From positions 930,001 through 994,000 of the forward strand of contig OZ240251.1 of the NCBI GenBank assembly GCA_965198285.1: 64,000 nucleotides of DNA. The letters run 5' to 3'. The stretch is from UBA11872 sp965198285. Lineage in GTDB: Bacteria; Chloroflexota; UBA11872. Shown in pieces: positions 8,785 through 17,111 of this stretch; positions within the stretch are counted from its first letter, which is position 1, and every line of letters starts with the position of its first letter. Made by a program: the position numbers and the translations under genes. A model generated the notes under the pieces. That model saw nothing but the letters and a program-made list of their open reading frames with translations. It did no database searches and was not told the origin of the DNA.

Positions 8785-9543
8785 CTGTTTGACTCGAAGC
8801 ATGCCGCCGAACGCTACGCCCGCGCTCGCCCCTACGACCACGACCTCGTCATTCAGCGAATCGCTGCCCAGCTGGACATCCAGGACAGACTGGACTGCGC
8901 GCTCGACGTAGCCTGCGGAACCGGCCTGTCCTGCATCGCCTTGAAGCGAATTGCGACCAAGATCGTAGGGGCCGACGTGTTCGCCGCCATGCTGGGACAG
9001 GCGGATCACGACGAACGCATCGACTACCTGCTCTGCCCGTCCGAGGCCCTACCCCTGGCCGACCAATCGTTCGATCTGCTCACCGTCTCCTCCGCCTTCC
9101 ACTGGTTCGACAGGGAGCCGTTTCTCATCGAAGCCCGCCGCGTGCTCAAGCCCCGCGGCTGGCTCGTCACCTACAACAACGTCTTCCTCGCCAACCTGCA
9201 GGGGAACGCCGGCTTCAAGTCCTGGATCACCTCCACGTACATCAGGCGCTTCCCCACGCCCCCTCGGAACAGCCGACCTCTCGACGATCCATCCGCGGAA
9301 CGAGCCGGCTTCCAATTGGTCAATCAGGAGAAGTACACCAACGTCGTCTTCTTCGATTGCGGGCAGCTGATCGACTACCTGCTGACCCAAGCCAACGTCA
9401 TTGCGGCCATCGAGCGCGGGGAATCAACCCTCGACGACATTGGGACCTACCTCACCACCGACGTCAGCCCGTTCTTCACGTCATCCGAGAAGCAAACCTT
9501 CGACTTCGGTGGTCCGATCTCCTACTTGCGCAGAGCCGACTAA
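8785..9543 (+). CDS. Class I SAM-dependent methyltransferase with no canonical start codon
   Basis: The conserved frame opens right after a TAG at 8767-8769 and reads DLFDSKHAAERYARAR, then motif I DVACGTG, and later FDLLTVSSAFHWFD with ARRVLKPRGWL. These are hallmarks of ubiquinone/trans-aconitate-type methyltransferases, and they align as one continuous protein of about 250 residues. The first usual start in frame is a TTG at 8941, which would remove motif I and so cannot be the real start of an active enzyme. A CTG at 8785, about 13 bases after AGGA, is the best candidate for the first codon; loss of the true start by mutation is the alternative. The substrate is unknown. The gene follows the antitoxin by 20 bases and may be co-transcribed. 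Confidence 0.7.
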   Translation: MFDSKHAAERYARARPYDHDLVIQRIAAQLDIQDRLDCALDVACGTGLSCIALKRIATKIVGADVFAAMLGQADHDERIDYLLCPSEALPLADQSFDLLTVSSAFHWFDREPFLIEARRVLKPRGWLVTYNNVFLANLQGNAGFKSWITSTYIRRFPTPPRNSRPLDDPSAERAGFQLVNQEKYTNVVFFDCGQLIDYLLTQANVIAAIERGESTLDDIGTYLTTDVSPFFTSSEKQTFDFGGPISYLRRAD

Positions 9544-9559
9544 CCCAAAACTGCGCTCG

Positions 9560-10843
9560 CTAGCCCGAAACCACGCTCCGCGCCATGTCCCGCAGCGTCG
9601 GCCGCTTCCCGTACATCAGCAGGTACGCCCTGAACAGCCGCATGGCCAGCCACAGCGCGCCCGCCGCGCACAGCGCCAGCACCAGCAGCGCGGCCACGGT
9701 TTCGAGTGGCCCCATGGCGTCGATGGCGAGCCGGATCAGTCCGGCGACCGGGGCCGTTACCGGAATGTAGGTCAGCACCCGCGCCACCGTGCCTTCGGGT
9801 TCGGTAAAGAGGATGAAGTTGAGCCACATCGGAATGAACGCTGGAACAATCACCAGCGCCGAGATCTGGTTGGCTTCGCGCAGCGAGGTTGTCACGGCCC
9901 CCACCGCCGCCATCAGCGATGCGAACAGCGCGTAGCCGAACAGGAAGTAGGCCGCCGCTATGGCGATGTCGCCGACCGACGGAATGGTCACCAGGTCGGC
10001 GGGAATGTCCACGATCACGCCGATCACCAGCACGCCGACGCCGATCGAAGCCAGCCAGGCCACCATCTGCATCAGACCCGCCGCGCCCAGCCCGAAGAAC
10101 TTGCCCAGCAGCAGCGCGTCCGGCTTCACCGACGACAGCAGCACCTCCATCACCCGGTTTTCCTTCTCCTCCACCAGGGCGTTCAGCATGTATCCCGAGC
10201 TGAAGAAGACCGAAACCAGCAGCGAGACGCCCGCAATCGCAAAGAACGCCGCCCGGCCAATGTCGAACTCAGGGTCATCCTCAGCCGCGCCGCCATCGGG
10301 CTGGATCTCCTCCGTCACCAGCCGGTAGGGCAAACGTAAACGCTCGGCCAACCCGGCCGGAACCTCCGCCGCGAACAGGTTCGACAGCACGAACCCGCGC
10401 AGCGCCGCGCTGTACGAAGGCCCATCCGACCCGAAGACGCCGCCGTCGTCCTCGGCCACCTGGACCCGCACCACCGTTCCCGTTTCGGCATAGTCCGCCG
10501 GGAACACGAACAGCGCGTCGATCTCCTCGTTCGCGAGGGCCGCGACCCCTCCGTCACGGTCCGACACCGGCACGAACACCGCGCCCGACTGCTCCTGGTG
10601 CCCGCCAAACAGCGCCGGACCGCCGGTAAGGTCCACGTAGCCGAGGCGCGGCAGTTCCTCGCTCTGCGCTATCCCGGGCTCGGCTTCCGAATCGCCGTCC
10701 TCGCGGGTCACCAGGGTGAAGATTGCGAAGATAGCCACGGCCAGCGCCACCAGCACCGGCACCGCCGCCGTCGTGATGATGTAGGAGAGACGGGTAACGG
10801 CCGTCCGGAACTCGTGGCGAGTCACGATGCGGACGCTACCCAT
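9560..10843 (-). CDS. ABC-2 type exporter permease (NatB-like)
   Basis: An integral membrane subunit of about 427 residues in the ABC2_membrane_3 fold (PF12698). There is one N-terminal membrane segment (IITTAAVPVLVALAVAIF), a large extracytoplasmic loop of about 160 residues, then five or six further hydrophobic segments and a charged C-terminus. The sequence EEKENRVMEVLLSSV between the loop and the second membrane block is the coupling-helix signature of this family. The chosen ATG overlaps the stop of the upstream ATPase gene by eight bases, which argues for translational coupling; an in-frame start 30 bases further upstream is less likely. With the ATPase it forms a sodium- or drug-export type transporter; the substrate is not known. 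Confidence 0.87.
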   Translation of the reverse strand: MGSVRIVTRHEFRTAVTRLSYIITTAAVPVLVALAVAIFAIFTLVTREDGDSEAEPGIAQSEELPRLGYVDLTGGPALFGGHQEQSGAVFVPVSDRDGGVAALANEEIDALFVFPADYAETGTVVRVQVAEDDGGVFGSDGPSYSAALRGFVLSNLFAAEVPAGLAERLRLPYRLVTEEIQPDGGAAEDDPEFDIGRAAFFAIAGVSLLVSVFFSSGYMLNALVEEKENRVMEVLLSSVKPDALLLGKFFGLGAAGLMQMVAWLASIGVGVLVIGVIVDIPADLVTIPSVGDIAIAAAYFLFGYALFASLMAAVGAVTTSLREANQISALVIVPAFIPMWLNFILFTEPEGTVARVLTYIPVTAPVAGLIRLAIDAMGPLETVAALLVLALCAAGALWLAMRLFRAYLLMYGKRPTLRDMARSVVSG

Positions 10844-11810
10844 TGGCCCGCGCTCGTAAATCCGGCGACCCATCCCCTACGCCGGTCCCGTTAGAGCCGC
10901 CCACGATCTGCAGGAAGATCTCTTCCAGTGTCGGCGCCTCACGCTCAAAGCGTTCAATCTGCACGCCCGCGTCCAGCAGCGCCCGCAAAACGCCGTCCGC
11001 TGAACCGTCGTGGTCCAGGCTGATACGCCAGCCATCGCCGTGCGCTTCCACCGCCCCCACACCGGGCAGGCTCATGGTGTCCAGCGAGTCGCCGACGCAT
11101 TCCACCAGCAGGCGGTCGCTCGCGTGTTCGCGGCGAATCTCTCGCACGCCCCCGTTCAGCACGATCTCGCCGACGTTGATCATCACCACGCGGTCGCAGA
11201 GTTCCTCCACGTCCGTCATCTGGTGCGTCGAGAACAGCACGGCCACCCCGCCGTCGCGCAGCTCGGCCACCACGTTCTTCATCAGCCGCACGTTTACCGG
11301 GTCCAGGCCCGAGAACGGTTCGTCCAGGACCAGGAAATCCGGCCCGTGCTGAATCGTCGCCGCAAACTGCAGCAGTTGCCGTAGTCCACGGCTCAGTTCG
11401 CCCACCTTCTTGCCGCGGTGTTCCGTCAGTCCCATCCGCTCCAGCGCCGCGTCCGCCCGCCCGGGCGCCTCCTGCCGCGGCACGCCCTTCAGTTCCGCCA
11501 TGTATTTCAGGATGGGCGTGATCCGCAGTCCCGGATACAGCCCCCGCTCCTCGGGCAGATAGCCAATCCGCCGGCGCGCCGCGTCGTCGATCGGCGCGCC
11601 GAACACTTCCACCGTGCCCCGATCCGGCGCAAAAATGTCCAGCATCATCCGGATCGTGGTGCTCTTGCCGGCGCCGTTGGGTCCCACGAAGCCCACCACC
11701 TCGCCCTGCGCAATCTCCAGCGAGACGTCCCGGACCACGTCCAGCGAACCAAACCGTTTCCACAGGCCGGTTGCTCGGACCGGAACGCCGCTGGTCGTCA
11801 GGGTCGCCAT
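10836..11810 (-). CDS. ABC transporter ATP-binding protein (NatA-like)
   Basis: About 324 residues from the ATG at 11810. It shows Walker A GPNGAGKSTT, a Q-loop region, the signature LSRGLRQ (the usual second Gly of LSGGQ is Arg), Walker B FLVLDEPFSGLDP and the switch His in FSTHQ. The C-terminal 80 residues match the DUF4162 extension typical of NatA-type ATPases. It energises the permease encoded just downstream. The longer open frame up to 11927 adds 39 residues of low quality, so the internal ATG before ATLTTSGVPVRATGL is preferred. The 116-base gap to the divergent NHL-repeat gene should hold both promoters. Confidence 0.9.
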   Translation of the reverse strand: MATLTTSGVPVRATGLWKRFGSLDVVRDVSLEIAQGEVVGFVGPNGAGKSTTIRMMLDIFAPDRGTVEVFGAPIDDAARRRIGYLPEERGLYPGLRITPILKYMAELKGVPRQEAPGRADAALERMGLTEHRGKKVGELSRGLRQLLQFAATIQHGPDFLVLDEPFSGLDPVNVRLMKNVVAELRDGGVAVLFSTHQMTDVEELCDRVVMINVGEIVLNGGVREIRREHASDRLLVECVGDSLDTMSLPGVGAVEAHGDGWRISLDHDGSADGVLRALLDAGVQIERFEREAPTLEEIFLQIVGGSNGTGVGDGSPDLRARANG

Positions 11811-11926
11811 GAGAGCGAGTCTATGCACCCGCGAACGCTTCCGACTGTGACGAACACGCCAAAAGCGCACCGCGCCTCCGCCGACTACGATGGGCGTGCA
11901 ACCATTTCGCGCGGAAGGGCAGGCCA

Positions 11927-12781
11927 ATGCCGGTAGGAAGTGGATCGCATCGCTACGAGCGCGTGCAGGGCTGGCCGCAGCTGCCGGAGGGCATTTTCCT
12001 GGGATGGATTGGCAGCGTGGCCGTCGACAGCCGGGGCCGCGTCTATTGCTTCTGTCGGGGCACCCACCCCATGGTCGTCTTCGACGCCGGCGGCCGCATC
12101 GTCGATACCTGGGGCGACGACCTCCTCAACCACGCCCACGGCGTATGGGTCGACGCCGACGAACACCTATGGCTCACCGACCGCTTCGCCCACGTCATCT
12201 GGGTCACCACCACCGATGGGCGCGTCGTGCGCCGCATCGGCTACCCCAACATGACCAGTGCCGAGGGCGGGCACTTCAACCACCCCACCAACACCCACCT
12301 CGGCGCCGACGGCTCCATCTACGTGTCCGATGGCTACGGCGACACCCGCTGCCACCGCTTCGCGCCCAGCGGTCAGTTGCTCAACAGCTGGGGCGAACCC
12401 GGAACCGGTCCCGGCCAGTTCGACCTCCCGCACGGCATCTGGGCCCTCAGCGATGACCGCATCCTGGTGGCCGACCGCGAAAACCACCGCATCCAGATCT
12501 TCGATCCGGACGGCGTCTACATGGATGAGTGGACCGGCTTCCGCCAACCCTCGGACTTCTACGTGGACGAAGCCGCCGGCGTCATCTATCTCGCCGAAGT
12601 CGGCGGCCGCGTCTCGCTATTGGACCTCACCGGCCAGACCATTACCTCCTGGGAAGACCCCGGCGACTGCGGCGCAGCCTTCAGCGCCCCCCACGGCATC
12701 TGGGTCGACCCCGAAGGCTCCATCTACATGGGCGAAGTCCAACGCGACGACGCCCTCTATAAGTTCCAACCCATCGGTTGA
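11927..12781 (+). CDS. NHL-repeat six-bladed beta-propeller protein
   Basis: This 284-residue protein consists of NHL-type blades: HGVWVDADEHLWLTDR, NTHLGADGSIYVSDG, HGIWALSDDRILVADR with ENHRIQIFDPDG, then a last blade HGIWVDPEGSIYMGE. The order resembles peptidyl-alpha-hydroxyglycine alpha-amidating lyase and bacterial SMP30-like propellers. There is no signal peptide, so it is probably cytoplasmic. Family and fold are clear; whether it is a lyase, a lactonase or a binding protein cannot be decided. It is divergent from the ABC exporter genes and convergent with the next SDR gene. Confidence 0.85.
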   Translation: MPVGSGSHRYERVQGWPQLPEGIFLGWIGSVAVDSRGRVYCFCRGTHPMVVFDAGGRIVDTWGDDLLNHAHGVWVDADEHLWLTDRFAHVIWVTTTDGRVVRRIGYPNMTSAEGGHFNHPTNTHLGADGSIYVSDGYGDTRCHRFAPSGQLLNSWGEPGTGPGQFDLPHGIWALSDDRILVADRENHRIQIFDPDGVYMDEWTGFRQPSDFYVDEAAGVIYLAEVGGRVSLLDLTGQTITSWEDPGDCGAAFSAPHGIWVDPEGSIYMGEVQRDDALYKFQPIG

Positions 12782-12871
12782 CGGGAGCCCGAACGAGGTA
12801 GCTCGGCACTTCGGCTATCGGACGGCCGGAACGGGGCTTCCTTCGAGGAATCGGAGGAGTTTGCGTCCTGG

Positions 12872-13858
12872 CTATTCGGCCCTTAGCTCCGCCAGCACGG
12901 CGTCCGTCATCCCCTCCAAGTCGAACCTCGGCGACCAGCCCCAGTCGGCGCGGGCGCTGGTGTCGTCCATGCTTGAGGCCCAGCTGTCCACGATGTCCGC
13001 GCGCACCGGATCTGGGTCAAACTCCAGCCGCACGTTCGGCATTCGCCGCCGCACCGCCTCGGCCATTTCTTGAACAGTCGGGTTGGAGCCCATCACCTGG
13101 TACACCCGGCGCGATAACTGGCTGGCTGGGGCATCGTGCAGGTGCAGCAGTGCCCCTACCACGTCCTCCACCCACACCAGCGGAATGCGGCTGTGGGGAT
13201 AGACCTTGAAGGTGTAACCGCCTTCACGCACGGCGCCCATGTACAGTTCGCACACGAACGCGCTTGCCGCGCCGGCCGCCGGAGCCGTGGGCGCAACCAT
13301 CGCTGATAGCCGCACACAGCGGAAATCCACGCCAAAGCGCTGGTGGTAATACACCCCCAGACGCTCGCCCAGAACCTTCGTCACGCCGTAGAGACCCGCC
13401 GGCCATTGCGGGCTGTCGTCGGTAACCGTGTCGCCCACGCCCATGCCGAAGGTGGCCACGGAACTCGGAAACAACACCCGCCCCACCCCATGGATGCGGG
13501 CCGCCTCCAGCACGTAGCGGATGCCATCCAGATTCACCCGCCAGGCCAGGTCCGAGTCCGTCTCCGACCGTCCCGAAAGGAGCGAGGCCAGGTGAAACAC
13601 CGCGTCCGGCCGCGTCTCGGCCACGATGCCCTCGATAAACCCCGCGGCCTGCGTCTCCCCCACCCGCACGTCGGCGCGTTCGAACGCCGCCGAAGGCGCC
13701 ACCGGGTCCGCCCGCACGTCCACCACCGTCACTCGGTCGCCCCGCTCGATCAGCGCAGCCGCCAGGCGCGAACCAATGCTCCCGGCGCCCCCGGTTATCA
13801 GCGCGTGCACGGGTGGTGTCTCATCAGCGAGCGGACTCCTACGGATGGCGTGCGACAT
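12872..13858 (-). CDS. Extended SDR, NAD-dependent epimerase/dehydratase, L-threonine dehydrogenase-like
   Basis: A Rossmann protein of 328 residues with the nucleotide motif ITGGAGSIGS near residue 20, a catalytic Ser in VLFPSSVATFG and the Y-x-x-x-K pair in LYGVTKVLGE. The segment VYYHQRFGVDFRCVRL and the C-terminal part resemble short-chain L-threonine 3-dehydrogenases and D-erythronate dehydrogenases more than nucleotide-sugar epimerases. A GTG at 13810, just before the Rossmann motif, may be the true start, because the first 16 residues are not conserved in character. It probably oxidises a small hydroxy acid with NAD. Its 3' end faces that of the NHL-repeat gene. Confidence 0.85.
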   Translation of the reverse strand: MSHAIRRSPLADETPPVHALITGGAGSIGSRLAAALIERGDRVTVVDVRADPVAPSAAFERADVRVGETQAAGFIEGIVAETRPDAVFHLASLLSGRSETDSDLAWRVNLDGIRYVLEAARIHGVGRVLFPSSVATFGMGVGDTVTDDSPQWPAGLYGVTKVLGERLGVYYHQRFGVDFRCVRLSAMVAPTAPAAGAASAFVCELYMGAVREGGYTFKVYPHSRIPLVWVEDVVGALLHLHDAPASQLSRRVYQVMGSNPTVQEMAEAVRRRMPNVRLEFDPDPVRADIVDSWASSMDDTSARADWGWSPRFDLEGMTDAVLAELRAE

Positions 13859-13949
13859 TCTGCCCCGCAGCCGTCGCCCGTGCGGCCGTCCCTAGCCCAC
13901 CGCCGACGATGCCCGCATCGACGCCAGCAAGAGCCGTCCGAGTAGGACT

Positions 13950-15437
13950 TCAGCCCAGCCCAACCCGCTCGGCGCTTAGCCGCTCAAGCGTCGCCGGCGT
14001 CGCGTCGTGCGCGGCCAGCCATTCAAGCATCGAGGCGTGAATCCGCCGCGCCTCCTCCCGGTCGCTGTCGATCAAGTTCACCGCCTCGCCGGGATCGTCG
14101 GCGATCCGATAGAGCTCCGGTCCGCCGTCGCCGTCGCTCTCATCCACCAGCAGCTTCCATTGGCCGTCAGTCACGGCAGGCGCTCGGGTATGCACCCAGC
14201 CGCCGCCCACATCGGCGGTCGTCGCGGTGATTGCCAGAGAACGAGGCCCATCCGACTCGCCCTCGAGCAGTGGAACCAGGCTGGCGCCCTCCAGGTCCAT
14301 TTCTGACGGCACCGGGACATCGCACAGCTCCAGCACCGTCGGCATCAGATCCGGCGCCTGCACCAGGCCCGCCAGCCGTGACCCCGGCGCCGCCAGCCGT
14401 GACCCCGGCGCCGCCAGCCGTGACCCCGGCGCCGCCATGGACCGGTTCAATGACTCCGGCACGTGCATCGACCAGCAGATCCGGTTGATCTCGCCGTGGA
14501 ACGGGAACACGCTGCGGCGCTCGGCCTGGATGCCAGACTTCCCCGTGCGCCCCCGCTCGCCCAGGTACATCCCGTGGTCCGACATGAACACCACGATCGA
14601 GTTGGCCAGCAGCCCGGCGTCCTCGACTGTGCGCAGCATCCGCCCCACCGCCTTGCTCAGCAGCGTGCACATGCCCTTGTAGCGGGCCTGCATGTTTCGC
14701 AGCTCGGCCGGCGTATAGGCGCTCGCTTCGCGGTAGTTCGGCTGTGCCATCGGCGGGCCGTCGTAAGTCGGGTCGTAGTGATCCAGCAGGTACCGCGGCG
14801 GAAACCACGGCTCGTGCACGTCAAAGCAGTCCACCCACAGCATGAACGGCTGCGGGCTCGCGTAGCAGTCCTCCAGGAACCGGCACACGTCGTCCGCCAT
14901 GCGCATCGGCTGCGACTGGTCCTCGTAGCGGCGCCAGTAGTTGGTATGCGCGTGGATGTCGGGCAGCACCGGCGTGTAGGCGTGGTTCCCAAACTCCACC
15001 CGCGTCTTGCTCGGGTCCTCCACCAGGTGCTCGATCGGGTCATTCAGCCGCAGGAACTTGCCGTCGCCTTCATGCCCGCGGTTGAAGTGATGGCGATCGA
15101 ACCTGTGAAAAAAGTGCGAGTTCATCAGGTGCGTCGTATCCGCGATCAACTGCGTGCGATACCCGTTCGCTCCCAGCACCTCCGGCAGTGTCACCGACTT
15201 CGGATCCAGGTTCCGCCAGCCATGCCGCGGGTGACCGAACCGCCCCGTGAACCAGTCCGTGCGCATCGGAATCGTCGGAAAGCTGGACACCGTGGCCTGC
15301 TCAAACGTCACGCTCCGGGCCAGCCAGTCATCCAGTTCCGGCGTAACCACGTCCGGATGACCGTTGGCCGCAATGTGGTCGGGCCGGTACGTGTCGCTCA
15401 CGATCACGATCACATTCGGACGCTCGCTGCGGGTCAC
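13950..15437 (-). CDS. Sulfatase/alkaline-phosphatase superfamily protein with Thr at the formylglycine site
   Basis: About 495 residues from a GTG at 15437, which has GAGAGG seven bases upstream; the longer open frame adds 64 low-quality residues. The sulfatase fold is clear: PNVIVIVSDTYRPDHI at the N-terminus with the first metal Asp, VFMSDHGMYLGERG with the second metal pair, and the C-terminal ELYRIADDPGE. At the position of the nucleophile motif C/S-x-P-x-R the protein reads T-I-P-M-R (residues 55-59), so the residue converted to formylglycine is replaced by Thr. Either Thr serves as nucleophile, as in alkaline phosphatases and phosphodiesterases of the superfamily, or the protein is not a sulfatase. 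An in-frame 21-base tandem repeat adds three copies of AAPGSRL. Confidence 0.85.
   Translation of the reverse strand: MTRSERPNVIVIVSDTYRPDHIAANGHPDVVTPELDDWLARSVTFEQATVSSFPTIPMRTDWFTGRFGHPRHGWRNLDPKSVTLPEVLGANGYRTQLIADTTHLMNSHFFHRFDRHHFNRGHEGDGKFLRLNDPIEHLVEDPSKTRVEFGNHAYTPVLPDIHAHTNYWRRYEDQSQPMRMADDVCRFLEDCYASPQPFMLWVDCFDVHEPWFPPRYLLDHYDPTYDGPPMAQPNYREASAYTPAELRNMQARYKGMCTLLSKAVGRMLRTVEDAGLLANSIVVFMSDHGMYLGERGRTGKSGIQAERRSVFPFHGEINRICWSMHVPESLNRSMAAPGSRLAAPGSRLAAPGSRLAGLVQAPDLMPTVLELCDVPVPSEMDLEGASLVPLLEGESDGPRSLAITATTADVGGGWVHTRAPAVTDGQWKLLVDESDGDGGPELYRIADDPGEAVNLIDSDREEARRIHASMLEWLAAHDATPATLERLSAERVGLG
14371..14433. repeat. Three perfect tandem copies of a 21-base unit inside the sulfatase gene
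   Basis: Three identical head-to-tail copies of a 21-base GC-rich unit, each encoding seven residues (AAPGSRL on the minus strand). They lie between the motif region and the C-terminal part, in what should be a surface loop. The perfect identity suggests recent expansion by slippage and likely length variation between strains. Confidence 0.9.
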
Positions 15438-15576
15438 TGAATTGCCTCTCGGGGTATTGACGCCGTTTGGCGCATTCTCGCGCACCCCGGTAGCGCGGCG
15501 GCTACCCACCGATGGTCGTCTGCGTCTCGACAGGAAACTGGTGGAATCCGGGGTCGGGCAAGCCCGTAATCCTGGC

Positions 15577-16745
15577 CTAGAGCGGTTCTGTCCCTTCAAG
15601 CAGTGCAGCCAGGTATCGGTCGTAGGCAAATAGCCGGTTGCGGCGCCTCCCGGTCAGTTCGCGCGCAATGCCAAGGTCGATCAGGAGCCGCATTGCCGAG
15701 GAGACGCCGGAGAACGAGAGGCCTGTTGATTTAGCCGCGCTGGCCAGCGTTTGGACAGGCCGTGCCTTAAATGCCTCATGCACTCGTAGGGCAGTACTCG
15801 CACGTCGACCAGTAGCTTCAATTGCCGCGCGATCGGCGCGAAACATTCGTTCTAGCCGTTCCACTGTGGTGACCGCGTCCGTGGACACCTGGCTGACTCC
15901 CTCCAGGAAAAACGCCAGCCACGCTTCCCAGTCGCCTTCGCGCCTGACGCGATCCAGCAGGTCGTAGTACATCGCACGGTGCTGCTTGAAGTACAGACTG
16001 AGATAGAGCAGGGGCTCACGCAGGATCCCGCCATGGTGAAGCAGAAATGTAATCAGCAGTCGCCCGACTCGCCCGTTGCCGTCCAGGAACGGGTGGATGG
16101 TCTCGACTGGACGTGCGCCAGTCCGGCGCGCACCAGCAGCGGCAGGCCATCGTCTTCCGCGTGTAGGAAGCGTTCAAACGCGGCCATGCAGTCGGGAACC
16201 GCCGTGTGCGGCGGCGGCACGAAGCGCGCGTTCCCAGGCCGCGTTCCCCCAATCCAATTCTGTGAGCGCCGGAATTCGCCCGGGTCCTTGTCGTTGCCAC
16301 GTCCGCGTGCCAGCAGTACACCGTGGATCTCCCGAATCAGGCGGTTTGAAAGCGGGAAGTCTCCGCGCAGCCGCGCGATGCCGTGATCGAGAGCCGCGAC
16401 GTAGTTGGATACCTCCACCAGGTCCAGGTCGTCCTGCGGCACGCCAGGGGCCTGCTCCAGTTCGAACAGCAGCAGCTCCGAAAGCGAGGACTGCGTGCCC
16501 TCGATCTGCGAAGACAGCACGGCTTCCTTGCGAACGTAGCTGTAGATAAACAGGTCGGGGTCAGGCAGCAGCATCGAGATGCTGTCCAGGCGTCCCAGGG
16601 CAAGCAGTGCGCGTTCCAGGGCCTGCTGCAGCGTCCCGTCAATCACGAGCGGCGGCTCCGGTGGCAGGGGCTTGGGCACGAAGGCCTTGATCCGCTCCCT
16701 GGCGGTGATCGTGACGTGGTACCGACCGGTAACACCGCGTTTCAT
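15577..16745 (-). pseudogene. Fic family AMP-transferase, broken by a one-base frameshift
   Basis: The protein is spread over two frames. The N-terminal frame (from ATG 16745) holds the Fic N-terminal domain and the inhibitory motif S-x-x-x-E-G at residues 78-83 (LSSQIEGT), typical of class II Fic proteins. The frame is lost at about 16107. The next frame then reads ETIHPFLDGNGRVGR, the complete catalytic Fic motif, followed by a helical part and a winged-helix C-terminus (TLASAAKSTGLSFSGVSSAM). Restoring one base gives an uninterrupted protein of about 390 residues. Fic enzymes transfer AMP to Ser, Thr or Tyr of target proteins. The frameshift may be a real mutation or a sequencing error; all motifs are otherwise intact. 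Confidence 0.85.
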
Positions 16746-16764
16746 GTCCTGATGGCCTGCCCCG

Positions 16765-16932
16765 TGTTGCGCAACGCGAAATAACGCGCCGGACTATTAC
16801 GACTTTCGCCTGAAATCATAATAACTGCCCCGCCGGATCCTGGGACATTGGGCGACGCCGGCCAGTCCCTTGTTACGCAAATTGAAATAACGAAGCCCGC
16901 TATTACGACTTTGGCCTGAAAACTGAATAACG
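16765..16932. repeat. Two long AT-rich direct repeats in the Fic promoter region
   Basis: Two imperfect copies of about 60 bases, starting near 16766 and 16872 (106-base spacing), share GAAATAACG, then CTATTACGACTTT, then GCCTGAAA, then AATAAC. They are much more AT-rich than the surroundings. The first begins with the perfect palindrome GTTGCGCAAC at 16766-16775. They lie immediately upstream of the Fic start at 16745. The Fic protein ends in a winged helix, so binding sites for autoregulation are a reasonable inference. Confidence 0.65.
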
Positions 16933-17111
16933 AATCGGTCAGCGGATCGATCCGGGCCGACGCTGACATGCCGTCAGTCGGTCGGCGTCCGGGTCAGCTC
17001 GGACGAATACGGTTTTCAGCGGATCCCGCATCTGCGACACCCACGGCTCGCGGTCCAACGCTCCACGGACTCACAATAGCCCCCGTCGTCTTCCACGCTT
17101 GGAACCCACCC

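Noticed and set aside
16742..16969. Leftward frame of 75 codons upstream of the Fic gene
   Set aside because: It is created by the AT-rich direct repeats and has no ribosome site or family features.
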